Below are positions 1 through 8,708 of a DNA stretch of 64,000 nucleotides, one piece after another (the first letter of the stretch is position 1; the number at the start of each line of letters is the position of its first letter). Both the position numbers and the translations under genes were made by a program. Source of the DNA: Limosilactobacillus reuteri (GTDB taxonomy: Bacteria > Bacillota > Bacilli > Lactobacillales > Lactobacillaceae); assembly GCF_013694365.1 (NCBI RefSeq), contig NZ_CP059275.1, positions 1,550,001-1,614,000 on the forward strand. The letters are read 5' to 3'. The notes beneath the pieces are model-generated. The model was not told where the DNA came from. It searched no databases and saw nothing but the letters and a program-made list of their open reading frames with translations.

Positions 1-1129
1 TGATGCTTCTGCAGCGATCATGGCTGATGCTTCAACAGGGCAAATTATCTATAAGCAAAATGTAGATAAGGCTCTTCCCGTGGCATCAATTACAAAATTA
101 TTAACTATTTTGGTAATAGAAGATGAAATCCAACAGAAGCAACTTTCATGGGATACTCAAGTAAAAATAACTCCTGAAATTGCGGCTATTTCTAATGATG
201 CTGCTTATTCTTCAATCGGACTAAAATCTGGTCAATCTTATTCAGTTCGGACATTAATCAATGCAGCCCTTGTAAAGTCAGCGGATGGGGCGACTGTCGC
301 ACTTGCAACAGCTACCGGGGATGGAACCGATGAATTTAATCTTAAAATGATGCAAAAAGCCAAAAAAATTGGAATGACTAAGACAAACATTGTGAATTCA
401 GTTGGATTAGATAATGGAGATATGAAAAGTTTTAAGTTAGCGGATCTCCCTAATAATGCTGCTAATACGATGAGTGCACGTGATGTTGCTATTTTATCGC
501 AATACTTTGTAAAACATTATCCTGAACTTTTGCAAATTACAGCACAAAAAGAAGTAAAATTTCAAATAGCGAAAGATCAAGTTAAGACTGAAAAAAATCT
601 TAATAAGATGTTACCAGGAGAACAGTACGCTGTAAAAGGGGTAACGATTGATGGCTTGAAGACGGGGACTTCTGACAGTGCGGGAGCTTGTTTTGCAAGT
701 ACAGGTAAGTATCAAGGACATCGCATTATTACTGTTATTTTACATTCAAAAGGGAGCAATAAAGACAACCGATTTAAGGCTACGCAGGATTTATATGAGA
801 TCCTTAAGACAGAGGACCATTTACAAAAAATAAAAGTTCCATTATCAGTAACAACACGTAAAGTAGCTAATGGTGTTGAAAAAACAATGAAACTCACGCC
901 ACAATATGTAACTATTTGGAGTCCGTACGATACAAAAACGAATTATACAATTGGAACACAATATAAAAAGAAAAAACTAGAAGCACCTATTTGGAAAGGT
1001 GAACGTGTTGGCAACTTAAGGATAACGAGTGATCAATTAGAAACGCTTAATGGTGAACCATTAACTTACTCTCTATATAGTGCTAATGATGTTCGACGGG
1101 GAAACTTTTGGCAACGTCTTCTACATTAA
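1..1129 (+). CDS. dacA: D-alanyl-D-alanine carboxypeptidase, DacA/PBP5 type, 5' partial
   Basis: Serine DD-carboxypeptidase of the S11 family that trims the terminal D-Ala from peptidoglycan pentapeptides outside the cell. The reading frame is open from base 2, so the signal peptide and true start lie before the window; 375 residues remain. The active-site SxxK box is S-I-T-K at bases 86-97, S-A-D stands in the usual SxN position (near base 280), and K-T-G is at 659-667. The last ~100 residues fit the beta-rich PBP5 C-terminal domain. No C-terminal amphipathic anchor helix is obvious. Neighbouring genes are L,D-transpeptidases, which act on tetrapeptides that this enzyme can produce. Confidence 0.9.
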   Translation, partial: DASAAIMADASTGQIIYKQNVDKALPVASITKLLTILVIEDEIQQKQLSWDTQVKITPEIAAISNDAAYSSIGLKSGQSYSVRTLINAALVKSADGATVALATATGDGTDEFNLKMMQKAKKIGMTKTNIVNSVGLDNGDMKSFKLADLPNNAANTMSARDVAILSQYFVKHYPELLQITAQKEVKFQIAKDQVKTEKNLNKMLPGEQYAVKGVTIDGLKTGTSDSAGACFASTGKYQGHRIITVILHSKGSNKDNRFKATQDLYEILKTEDHLQKIKVPLSVTTRKVANGVEKTMKLTPQYVTIWSPYDTKTNYTIGTQYKKKKLEAPIWKGERVGNLRITSDQLETLNGEPLTYSLYSANDVRRGNFWQRLLH

Positions 1130-1711
1130 ATGAATAAAGAACTTAAATCGCTGCTTTTCATCTCAACTGGTCTATTCCTTATTTTTGTTCTAATTTTTAA
1201 TCTTTATACATATAATGCTGCTAGTTTTATTCCCCAAGCTAGAAAAACAAGTCAAATTCTTAGTCAAAATCGGCTTCGTGCTCCTAATATTCACCGTTCC
1301 TCTGAAAATTGGGCATACCCTAAGATCGGTAACGTTCCTATTGAATTGATCGCCATCAAACAAGCAAAAAGGATTCTAGTTATCAACTCAAATAAGCGCC
1401 AAGTTATTTACATTATTCACGCACAGATTAATCTACCAGCACAAAAAAATTCTTTCCGCTTACTTCACGCTCGGGGGCAGCAAATTTATCATATTAATGG
1501 TTCCCAGCAAGCCATCGCTAAGAATTGGTTAGGAATTACTAATGGGAACTACATTGAAACCCCCGTTACAGATATGAATAATCATCAGGTCTCACGAAAT
1601 CTACGAAAAGCACCCAAAATTGAAAATACTATCCAGGTGTCAATCCCCGATGCTAAATGGCTGCAAACTTTACCTGAAAACACACCCTTAATAGTTAAGG
1701 AGGACTATTAA
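1130..1711 (+). CDS. Catalytically degenerate YkuD/L,D-transpeptidase-like membrane protein
   Basis: 193 residues with an N-terminal membrane anchor (about 8-28) and an extracellular part. It resembles the L,D-transpeptidase at 1913-2569: both have an S-S-E ... Y-P linker, a strand like 'RQVIYIIHAQ' against 'SKVIYTMYST', and a near-identical tail ('VSIPDAKWLQ' against 'LSVPDAQWME'). The catalytic stretch S-H-G-C-I-R that should precede that tail is missing; 'KIENTIQ' stands there instead, and the protein has no cysteine. It is therefore probably a non-catalytic paralogue that binds peptidoglycan or a partner enzyme. Homology is read by eye; function is inference. Confidence 0.6.
   Translation: MNKELKSLLFISTGLFLIFVLIFNLYTYNAASFIPQARKTSQILSQNRLRAPNIHRSSENWAYPKIGNVPIELIAIKQAKRILVINSNKRQVIYIIHAQINLPAQKNSFRLLHARGQQIYHINGSQQAIAKNWLGITNGNYIETPVTDMNNHQVSRNLRKAPKIENTIQVSIPDAKWLQTLPENTPLIVKEDY
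1697..1703 (+). promoter_or_regulatory. Shine-Dalgarno for the gene at 1712
   Basis: AAGGAGG inside the last codons of the preceding gene, 8 bases before the ATG at 1712. It is one of the few joints in the window where a proper ribosome binding site precedes the next start, so these two genes are very likely true neighbours and translationally coupled. Confidence 0.75.
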
Positions 1712-1912
1712 ATGATTTCACGCCTAAAACATGGACGGTTTTTTAATCACTTACTTGGAAGTAATCTTATTTTGCTAATTATAATTAGCTTTTATAATCT
1801 TCTTACATACTTCATCCCATTAATCAAAATTTCAATCATTCAAATAATTTTATTCTTTCTAATAATTGACCTACTCTTGATTATCTTTAAGATTTTAGCG
1901 CTATACAATTAG
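1712..1912 (+). CDS. Small two-helix membrane protein next to L,D-transpeptidase paralogue
   Basis: 66 residues, dominated by two hydrophobic segments (about 16-36 and 42-62) with a short basic N-terminus (K, R, H rich) that suggests a cytoplasmic N-end. No recognisable domain. It shares general design with the 85-residue protein at 2570-2827: a leader, 'LLGSNLILL' against 'ILRANILFI', then a second helix ending in 'LLLIIFKIL' against 'ICLFFKFLL'. Each of the two follows a YkuD-type gene, suggesting a duplicated two-gene unit. Function unknown. Confidence 0.6.
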   Translation: MISRLKHGRFFNHLLGSNLILLIIISFYNLLTYFIPLIKISIIQIILFFLIIDLLLIIFKILALYN

Positions 1913-2569
1913 TTGAACTTACGAGTAAAGCATTGGATTTATGGAATATTTTGCTTATTAGTAGCAATAATTGCAATTGGTCCAGAATTACGTGCTACTT
2001 CGAATGCCCATCCCCAAAAAGCAGTAGTTGAATTGCAAGTAAAAGAAAAACCAACACAAGAAAAGAAAATCGATAATAGTGAAAGTCATATGCGAACCCC
2101 AATTGATTGGCATAAGTCCTCGGAAACAGTTCCGTATCCAGATTTGAATAAAGTGAAGGACTTTTGGATTAAAGTTGATTTAAAAAATAATCGGACATAT
2201 TTGTATGATGGTTCAAAAGTCATTTATACAATGTATAGCACAGGTGGAATTTATAAAAAGGATCCTAAAACTGGTAAACTGAAAAGTGTGACCCCGACAG
2301 GAACATTTTATGCTCAACAAGAGCGAGGAGATAGCTTCTTTAATCAATCGTTGAAAGAGGGAGCTAATTACTACGTTTCTTGGAAGAATCATGGAGAATA
2401 CTTGTTCCATAGTGTTCCGACTAAAGCAGATGGAAAATATAATGAACAAGAAGCTGCTAAACTTGGAAAAACACAGGGTTCTCACGGGTGTATTCGGCTT
2501 TCAGTGCCAGACGCTCAATGGATGGAAAAGAATTTGCCAGTTGGTACTAAGATTGAGATTGTCGGCTAA
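1913..2569 (+). CDS. L,D-transpeptidase, YkuD domain
   Basis: 218 residues, TTG start. An N-terminal membrane helix (about 8-26) is followed by a polar linker and a YkuD domain from about residue 85 to the end. The catalytic motif H-x...-S-H-G-C-I-R is present, with nucleophile Cys193. Such enzymes form 3-3 cross-links or attach molecules to peptidoglycan using tetrapeptide donors, on the outer face of the membrane. The start is taken because it gives a proper membrane anchor; a TTG start is less common. Compare the inactive paralogue at 1130-1711. Confidence 0.85.
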   Translation: MNLRVKHWIYGIFCLLVAIIAIGPELRATSNAHPQKAVVELQVKEKPTQEKKIDNSESHMRTPIDWHKSSETVPYPDLNKVKDFWIKVDLKNNRTYLYDGSKVIYTMYSTGGIYKKDPKTGKLKSVTPTGTFYAQQERGDSFFNQSLKEGANYYVSWKNHGEYLFHSVPTKADGKYNEQEAAKLGKTQGSHGCIRLSVPDAQWMEKNLPVGTKIEIVG

Positions 2570-2827
2570 ATGACATCATTTTTTTCATTCATATCAAATA
2601 TTTGGTCATATACCATCAACCATAAATGGTCAAAGGATATTTTACGAGCCAACATCCTTTTTATTCTTTTAGTTATTGTTTACGATCTTTTTCACTTTTC
2701 ATTAAAAATAATTAATTGGCGGATCTTTTTTAAAGTATTTCTGCTATTAAATATTTGTTTGTTTTTTAAGTTCCTTTTAGAGGAGTTCCTTTTAGATGGT
2801 ATTGATCGCTATTTAAGAACACGGTAA
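2570..2827 (+). CDS. Small two-helix membrane protein
   Basis: 85 residues with two hydrophobic helices (about 28-46 and 52-72) and charged ends, finishing in 'DRYLRTR'. No known domain. It follows the active L,D-transpeptidase just as the 66-residue protein follows the inactive one, which is the main clue to a role, perhaps as membrane partner of the transpeptidase. The likeness between the two small proteins is weak at sequence level and rests on length, helix layout and position. Confidence 0.55.
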   Translation: MTSFFSFISNIWSYTINHKWSKDILRANILFILLVIVYDLFHFSLKIINWRIFFKVFLLLNICLFFKFLLEEFLLDGIDRYLRTR

Positions 2828-4213
2828 ATGCATTCATATATTAAATACTGGATAGCAGGAATAGGAGCATTATTAATTATAATGATTGCGGGGATGACTG
2901 TTCACCAGAAAAATCATTTCAATAAAAACGTAACCATCAATAACATTGCCGTGGGAGGGCTAACAGCCAAGCAAGCTTTTGATAAGGTAAAGGGGACCTC
3001 AGGAGCAACCAAGGTATATGTTGACAATAAGCTAGTTTACCAAACTAAATCCATGCAGGCTAATTTTAGCAATAATGATGAACAAAAATTTAATCAAGCA
3101 CTGAAAAAGCAGTTTACATTTTTCCCATCATATAAAGCAACGAACTTATCAATAAAGCCAGATAACTTTGATCAAGATTCGTTTAATATTGCGAAAAACA
3201 AATTAACTAACGAGGTACATCAACTCAACACAAGTCGTAAAGCTCCCGTTGATGCTTACGCGGTCTACCAAAATGAGAAAGTTTCTGTAGTTCCTGCAGT
3301 TAAGGGTAATAAATATGATTTACAAAACGCTGTTAATCAACTAAATAATCAAGCTGGAAGTACTAAAATTAATATTACTTTACATAAGGAACAGCCGATT
3401 GCTGCAAATAGCAAAACCGTTAAGAATGAGGAAAAACAGTTAAATAAGTTAAAAGGGAAGAAAGTTACTTACCTCGTTCAAAATGAAAAGTATAACCTCA
3501 CTACCAATCAAATTATTACCCGGGCAACCTATCAAAACGGCAAGTATCATTTCGACACTACGGCCTTAAATAAACAAGTAAAGAAAATCAATGAGAAACA
3601 TGCAACTCTTGATAAGCCATTTAAATTTAGAACTCATTCTGGAGCAGAAATTACCACTACAGCTAATGGTTCCTATGGTTGGAAAATTAGCGAGAAAAAA
3701 GCTGGCAATTCATTAACTAAAGCAATTATCGATGGCCGCCAAGAAGTTGATGGCGAGCACGATATTGAAGGAAAAGGCTATAACACTGCTGGACTCGGCT
3801 ACAATGTTACATCCAATAATGGTATTGGCGACACTTATGCTGAGGTTTCATTAGCTGACCAACGAGCTTATTTCTACAAAGATGGTAAATGTGTCCTTGA
3901 AACAGATATCGTTAGTGGGACTAATAACGAAGGCAACAAAACGCCAAAGGGAGTCTGGTATATCATGTACCAACAAAGTCCTTCCATTCTCCGTGGACAA
4001 AACGATGACGGATCAAGTTATGCAAGTAAAGTTAATTATTGGTCGCCGTTTACTTTAACGGGATGTGGCTTCCACGATGCAAGTTGGCGTCATAATTGGT
4101 CCAAGACTGCTTACCTAAGCGATGGTTCGCACGGCTGTATTAATATGCAACCAAGCGTGGCTGGCCAAGCCTTCCATGATTTAAAACAAAATGAACCCGT
4201 TATTATTTATTAA
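2828..4213 (+). CDS. L,D-transpeptidase with N-terminal peptidoglycan-binding-like repeats
   Basis: 461 residues: one N-terminal membrane helix (about 8-25), two tandem regions resembling the PG_binding_4/VanW-associated domains (about 60-200 and 200-320), and a C-terminal YkuD catalytic domain from about 335. The motif 'DGSHGCINM' carries the predicted nucleophile Cys437, with an upstream H in the 'GFHDASWRHNW' stretch. Domain order matches the larger Firmicute L,D-transpeptidases involved in 3-3 cross-linking. It is the third YkuD-type gene within 3 kb. Confidence 0.87.
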   Translation: MHSYIKYWIAGIGALLIIMIAGMTVHQKNHFNKNVTINNIAVGGLTAKQAFDKVKGTSGATKVYVDNKLVYQTKSMQANFSNNDEQKFNQALKKQFTFFPSYKATNLSIKPDNFDQDSFNIAKNKLTNEVHQLNTSRKAPVDAYAVYQNEKVSVVPAVKGNKYDLQNAVNQLNNQAGSTKINITLHKEQPIAANSKTVKNEEKQLNKLKGKKVTYLVQNEKYNLTTNQIITRATYQNGKYHFDTTALNKQVKKINEKHATLDKPFKFRTHSGAEITTTANGSYGWKISEKKAGNSLTKAIIDGRQEVDGEHDIEGKGYNTAGLGYNVTSNNGIGDTYAEVSLADQRAYFYKDGKCVLETDIVSGTNNEGNKTPKGVWYIMYQQSPSILRGQNDDGSSYASKVNYWSPFTLTGCGFHDASWRHNWSKTAYLSDGSHGCINMQPSVAGQAFHDLKQNEPVIIY

Positions 4214-4385
4214 AGGGAGCGAGACAGAGGTCACTTGTGACTTCGTTTTTCGACGCGAAGCTAGCCTCTGGGAGCCCCCGCAAGCAACAATAGGCCTCTA
4301 GCGTTCGGTTTCCGGACGTTAGAGGCCATTATTGTACTGCGTATTTGCTTTTTATAAAAGTAACTTAACTTATGTCACAGTCCCT
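4214..4385 (+). repeat. Hairpin-forming dispersed repeat, copy 1
   Basis: 172 bp non-coding element related to 19496-19648. The ends are imperfect inverted repeats (AGGGAGCGAGAC at the left; the right end read backwards gives AGGGACTGTGAC). Inside are a small palindrome GTCACTTGTGAC and a strong stem of 14 bp with a 3-base loop (4295-4308 with 4312-4325, one G-U type mismatch). It also carries the phrase 'gtactgcgtatttgc' shared with copy 2. Looks like a MITE- or REP-like element; no coding potential. Confidence 0.8.
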
Positions 4386-5024
4386 ATGACTGATAAAATT
4401 GTTACTTCAGAAGAAATGCGACATTACGATTCTTACACCATTAATACAATTGGTATCCCTTCCCTTGTGTTAATGGAACGAGCTGCATTAGCCGTTCGTG
4501 ATGAAATTTTGCATGCTTTTCCAATCGCGCTAAAAGATGTGGTAGTAGTTGCCGGTAGTGGAAATAATGGCGGGGATGGAATAGCCATTGCTCGGTTGCT
4601 GCATCTTGCTGGTGTCCATGTAACAATCCTCAATATAGGTAATCCTAAACATGCGTCTGCTGAACACCAAACACAAGAAAAAATCGCGCAATATTATCAA
4701 ATTCCCGAAACCTCTGATCTCGCTGTCCTTAATAAGGCAACATTAATTGTCGATGCAATGTTTGGAATCGGAATTGATCGTGCAGTAAAAGGAGCTTATG
4801 CCGACGCGATTAATGCCATTAATAACACTGATGTAGTTGTCGTTGCAGTAGATATGCCATCAGGAATTAATACTGATACTGGAGAGGTAATGGGGACTGC
4901 CGTCAGAGCTACTACAACCGTAACTTTCGCCTATAATAAAGTTGGCTTAACCAAGAATGCCGGAAAAGATTACGCAGGAAATATTGTCGTCGCAAATGAT
5001 ATGGGAACCTATGCAGTAGACTGA
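4386..5024 (+). CDS. nnrE: NAD(P)H-hydrate epimerase
   Basis: 212 residues. Epimerises the R form of damaged, hydrated NAD(P)H to the S form so that a partner dehydratase can repair it; cytosolic. YjeF N-terminal (Rossmann-like) fold with 'VVAGSGNNGGDG' at about 55-66 and 'VVAVDMPSGINTDTGE' at about 157-172, both hallmarks. A longer reading from 4332 would translate the end of the repeat element, so the ATG at 4386 is chosen: the protein then begins MTDKIVTSEEMRHYD as family members do. No NnrD dehydratase partner lies in the window. Confidence 0.9.
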   Translation: MTDKIVTSEEMRHYDSYTINTIGIPSLVLMERAALAVRDEILHAFPIALKDVVVVAGSGNNGGDGIAIARLLHLAGVHVTILNIGNPKHASAEHQTQEKIAQYYQIPETSDLAVLNKATLIVDAMFGIGIDRAVKGAYADAINAINNTDVVVVAVDMPSGINTDTGEVMGTAVRATTTVTFAYNKVGLTKNAGKDYAGNIVVANDMGTYAVD

Positions 5025-5426
5025 GTGGAATTAACAACCAAATTATTTATAGATGTTAAAAATTTTGAAAAATACCAATCAATGTTAAAGTACCAAGTAC
5101 ACATTGAAGAAGAACGTCATGGTGATTATTGCTTACCAGGTTTTCCTGATCGTCACAATTTCCACCGCCTTCTCCGGATTTTACGTAAACATGATGACGG
5201 TTTAACTAGCAAACAACTAATTTACGACTTCGATTACCGGCCAAGTGACCTCGAAGATGCTACTAAAGCATTAGTAACAAACAATTTGTCAACTACTACC
5301 CCAATTAACGAGGAAGACTACAAAATTCAACTTAACACTGAAGGTATCGAAGTTGCTGATAATCTGCTAAAGCGCCGTGACAAAATTACTGAAGCTGCTT
5401 ACCACACATTAAGTGAAAATGAATAA
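5025..5426 (+). CDS. Winged-helix-like hypothetical protein
   Basis: 133 residues, GTG start, soluble. The middle, about 50-100, has a pattern like a winged helix of the PadR/MarR kind ('LLRILRKHDDGLTSKQLI ... DLEDATKALVTNNL'), followed by a short strand pair and a C-terminal helix. No catalytic motif. It may be a DNA-binding regulator, but nothing in the sequence identifies a target. Its real neighbours cannot be trusted because spacing in this window is artificial. Confidence 0.5.
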   Translation: MELTTKLFIDVKNFEKYQSMLKYQVHIEEERHGDYCLPGFPDRHNFHRLLRILRKHDDGLTSKQLIYDFDYRPSDLEDATKALVTNNLSTTTPINEEDYKIQLNTEGIEVADNLLKRRDKITEAAYHTLSENE

Positions 5427-6704
5427 ATGGATTATCAAAAGCCAAAGGGAACTGCAGATATCTTACCAGGAACTACAAGTATTTGGGAAAAAGTAGAACA
5501 AAATGCGCGCGAAGTTTTTAACCAGTTTGGATATCGCGGAATTCGAACACCGATGTTTGAAGATTACCATGTTTTTTCACGGAATGTGGGCGATACTTCA
5601 GATATTGTTGAAAAAGAAATGTACGATTTTCATGATAAAGGTGATCGTCATATTGCATTGCGTCCTGAGGGAACAGCTGGAGTAGTACGGGCTTATGTAG
5701 AAAATAAGCTCTATGGTCCAGAATATCCTAAACCTTATAAAGTTTATTACATGGGGCCAATGTTTCGGTATGAACGTCCACAATCAGGGCGGCAACGTGA
5801 ATTCCACCAAATTGGGGTTGAGGCATTAAACAATGAGTCACCACAGATTGATGTGGAAGTTATTTCAATGGCAATGGCGCTCTTTAAAAAGTTTGGAGTG
5901 CCAAATGTTAAATTGGTTATTAATACCCTTGGGGATAAAAAAGTTCGTGAAGATTACCGTGAAGCATTAATTAACTACTTGAAGCCTCACTATGATGAAT
6001 TGAGTAAAGACTCTCAAGAACGTTTATATAAGAATCCATTGCGTGTACTTGATAGTAAGGATGAAGGCGATAAGAAGATTGTTGCAGAAGCTCCATCAAT
6101 CCTTGATTATCTTGATGAAGAGTCACAAGCTTACTTTGACGAAGTGCAGGCCTTATTAAATAAATTAGGAATTGATTTTGAAATTGATACCAATATGGTG
6201 CGGGGTCTAGATTACTATAACCATACTATTTTTGAAATTATGTCAGACTCACCAGTATTTGGTGGTGGGTACACGACTGTTTGTGCAGGAGGCCGTTATA
6301 ATGGGTTGATTAGCCAACTTGGTGGCCCTGAAGAAGGTGGAATTGGCTTCGGAATGGGTGTTGAACGATTAATGCTCTTACTCCAAGAAGAAAATCCTGC
6401 ATTTGCTCCTCAAGACCAACTAGATGTCTTCTTTGCTAGTGCAGATCAGCAAGGGGATGAAATGGCATTTGAAGTCCTCAGTAAAATTCGTCAGCAAGGG
6501 ATTGTGGCTGACAAAGATTACAGTGGGGTAAAAGTTGGTAAGCAGATCAAAGAAGCTTTCCGTCGTAATGCGAAGTACTTTGCAGTGTTTGGCGCTCGTG
6601 AAGTTGAAGAAGGAACTTTCCAATTAAAGAATGCTGCTACTAAGGATGCAACAACTATTAAAATTAGCGATTTTGTAGCAAATCCAGCAGAATATTTAAA
6701 ATAA
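5427..6704 (+). CDS. hisS: Histidyl-tRNA synthetase
   Basis: 425 residues, full length for the bacterial enzyme. Class II synthetase that charges tRNA-His. Motif 2 ('YYMGPMFRYERPQSGRQREFHQ' region, about 108-129), the histidine-binding 'RGLDYYNHTIFE' (about 259-270) and motif 3 'GIGFGMGVERLML' (about 307-319) are all intact, followed by the C-terminal anticodon-binding domain. Starts MDYQKPKGTADILPG, the usual opening. In lactobacilli hisS is normally followed by aspS; aspS is not next here. Confidence 0.97.
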   Translation: MDYQKPKGTADILPGTTSIWEKVEQNAREVFNQFGYRGIRTPMFEDYHVFSRNVGDTSDIVEKEMYDFHDKGDRHIALRPEGTAGVVRAYVENKLYGPEYPKPYKVYYMGPMFRYERPQSGRQREFHQIGVEALNNESPQIDVEVISMAMALFKKFGVPNVKLVINTLGDKKVREDYREALINYLKPHYDELSKDSQERLYKNPLRVLDSKDEGDKKIVAEAPSILDYLDEESQAYFDEVQALLNKLGIDFEIDTNMVRGLDYYNHTIFEIMSDSPVFGGGYTTVCAGGRYNGLISQLGGPEEGGIGFGMGVERLMLLLQEENPAFAPQDQLDVFFASADQQGDEMAFEVLSKIRQQGIVADKDYSGVKVGKQIKEAFRRNAKYFAVFGAREVEEGTFQLKNAATKDATTIKISDFVANPAEYLK

Positions 6705-7901
6705 ATGGAACAGCAAACGGTAAAATTAAAATGGGTTGCCCTTGCAAGTCTGTTAAACAACACAGGGGCAGCTTTTTTATGGCCGCTTACAACTATGTAT
6801 CTTCATAATTACCTTGGCCAAACTCTGACGACTGCTGGCTTTGTGATGTTAATAATGTCCATTGCCATGATGATGGGAAATTATTTGGGAGGGTGGTTAT
6901 TTGACCATTGGAAACAATATCAAACAGCTATTTTAGGAGTTAGCCTCTCAACACTAGCAATATTCTTATTGATCTTTATTCATGATTGGCCATGGTATGC
7001 TGTCCTAATTACAATTAACAGCTTTGGGGATGGAATCAATGCCACGATTGTTAATTCTTATGGGACGTTGGTCAGTGATCATTCTTCCCGTTATGTCTTT
7101 AATTATATTTATATGGCCTTTAATATCGGAGTTGTGATTGGAACGTTGCTGGTGGGTGTTCTTTTACCGATTAGTGTAGTGGTAGTTTTTGCTGTAGCAA
7201 CAATCTTTTATGCCTTGTTAATGCTAGTAGTTGTTTTAACATTTAATGTGGCTGTAGATGCAATTAAAAATAATTCAGAGATCCAAGAACACTATCATGT
7301 TTCCCGCCAATTGCATTCGCGATGGATCGTCTTGGTTTGGTTTATTCTCATAAACTATATTACGGTTCATTTAAGTTATTCCTTATGGGAAAGTGTAATG
7401 GCAGTCCATATGACAAACATGGGGATTCCATTCTATGCCTATAGTATGTTATGGACATTGAATGGGGTGCTAATTATTATCGGACAACCACTTGTTAATA
7501 AGTTAAGTCCCTATGTTCGTTTATCAACGCAAATTATTGTGGGAATCTTTATTTTTGCCCTATCTTTCCTCCTGTTAATTTTTGCTCGGACTTTGACAGC
7601 ATTTGTTATTGATTTTGTAATCTTAACAATTGGTGAAATGACTAGTTTTGCTGGCCTACCTGCTTGGATTGCTCAACTGACTAATGTCGACGAAGCTGGG
7701 CATTACCAAGGATTGCTTAATATTATGATGTCGGTTGGACGTGCGATTGGTCCATTGTACGGTGGATTTGTCATTGAAAAAGGAAGTTATCAATTTTTAT
7801 TTATTTCAGTCTTTTGTCTAATGACCGGTACTCTGATTATTATCTGTCTTTATTTATGGTATTTACACCGAGTTCAACGGCGGCTTAATTTAGATAAATG
7901 A
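6705..7901 (+). CDS. MFS transporter, multidrug-efflux-like
   Basis: 398 residues with about twelve predicted membrane helices and a central cytoplasmic loop near 185-205, the normal layout of a major facilitator. The motif A-like stretch between helices 2 and 3 is 'GNYLGGWLFDHW' (about 58-69). Substrate cannot be read. Its final ATGA (7898-7901) is repeated as the first four bases of the next gene, so in the genome the two genes overlap by 4 bp and are probably co-translated. Confidence 0.8.
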   Translation: MEQQTVKLKWVALASLLNNTGAAFLWPLTTMYLHNYLGQTLTTAGFVMLIMSIAMMMGNYLGGWLFDHWKQYQTAILGVSLSTLAIFLLIFIHDWPWYAVLITINSFGDGINATIVNSYGTLVSDHSSRYVFNYIYMAFNIGVVIGTLLVGVLLPISVVVVFAVATIFYALLMLVVVLTFNVAVDAIKNNSEIQEHYHVSRQLHSRWIVLVWFILINYITVHLSYSLWESVMAVHMTNMGIPFYAYSMLWTLNGVLIIIGQPLVNKLSPYVRLSTQIIVGIFIFALSFLLLIFARTLTAFVIDFVILTIGEMTSFAGLPAWIAQLTNVDEAGHYQGLLNIMMSVGRAIGPLYGGFVIEKGSYQFLFISVFCLMTGTLIIICLYLWYLHRVQRRLNLDK

Positions 7902-8522
7902 ATGAGTTGGAATTGGCTAGGATGGCTATCGTGGATATGTGCAATTGCCTTTTTTTGTTATGTAATCCACTATATCCGTGTTAAACAATTAATGCTGATT
8001 GCGAAGACAAAAAAAGTATTTAAATTAAATTTAGTGATTCGTTATGTGATCTTATTAGTTGTCTCGTTATGTTGGCTCGGGGGGATGTCATATCTCACAT
8101 TTTTCCGTCCAGTTGACATTAATAATCATCAACAAACACAGACTTCAATCACTTATCGTCCACTTCAAATGGGAAATAAGTCAGATGATTTCTATTATGT
8201 TTTAGCGACGCGTAGTAAAAGCGGCAAGCACCCAATTGTGTCGTATACGTACTGGGCTGGAAATGATAAATATACAACAAATTCACGGTATGGATCGGTT
8301 GCTGATGGATCGCGGATAGTTACCTTAGATGCGAGTGCTTTGCCATGGGATAAAAAGCAATTGGAAAAAGAGGATGCCAAAACAGGCCATGCTTTTGCAG
8401 CGGTAATGGATGTAAAGTATAAAAATACTGCTATTAATGGTTTAGGGTTAAAAGCAAATCATAGTGCTGTAACCTATACGCTTTTACGTGTACCTTCCTC
8501 TGATATGGTATCTGAACGTTAA
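7902..8522 (+). CDS. Membrane-anchored hypothetical protein, LVIS_2131-like
   Basis: 206 residues. Two membrane helices (about 5-24 and 44-64) separated by a basic loop 'RVKQLMLIAKTKKVF', then an extracellular domain of about 140 residues rich in beta-strand pattern. It resembles, from memory, a lactobacillus-specific family named LVIS_2131; function unknown. It overlaps the upstream transporter gene by 4 bp in the genome (duplicated ATGA at this joint), so a shared role with that permease is possible. Confidence 0.6.
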   Translation: MSWNWLGWLSWICAIAFFCYVIHYIRVKQLMLIAKTKKVFKLNLVIRYVILLVVSLCWLGGMSYLTFFRPVDINNHQQTQTSITYRPLQMGNKSDDFYYVLATRSKSGKHPIVSYTYWAGNDKYTTNSRYGSVADGSRIVTLDASALPWDKKQLEKEDAKTGHAFAAVMDVKYKNTAINGLGLKANHSAVTYTLLRVPSSDMVSER

Positions 8523-8708
8523 ATGGACAATTTGAGTGAGCTTGCTCAAGGATTGATTAACTTTGAGCGCGAAAATGACTTAAATGATAATGAAGTTGCT
8601 TTCGGCAGTCATTTATCTGTTGAACGAATTCACGAAATTAAATCATCCAATACTCCAGTAACTTCAGAAGAAGTCGAATTGCTTCAACGGTTCATGCAAA
8701 GTAAGTAA
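8523..8708 (+). CDS. Small acidic protein, possibly LBP_cg2779-like
   Basis: 61 residues, acidic, predicted all-helical. The pattern 'LNDNEVAFGSHLSVERIHEIKSS' looks like a short helix-turn-helix, but the protein is too small and acidic to call it a DNA-binding regulator. Likely a member of a short lactobacillus family of unknown role; family name from memory and uncertain. Confidence 0.5.
   Translation: MDNLSELAQGLINFERENDLNDNEVAFGSHLSVERIHEIKSSNTPVTSEEVELLQRFMQSK

Noticed and set aside
4332..4385. N-terminal extension of NnrE from the ATG at 4332
   Set aside because: These 18 codons translate the right end of the hairpin repeat, which also occurs at 19496-19648; the family start is at 4386.
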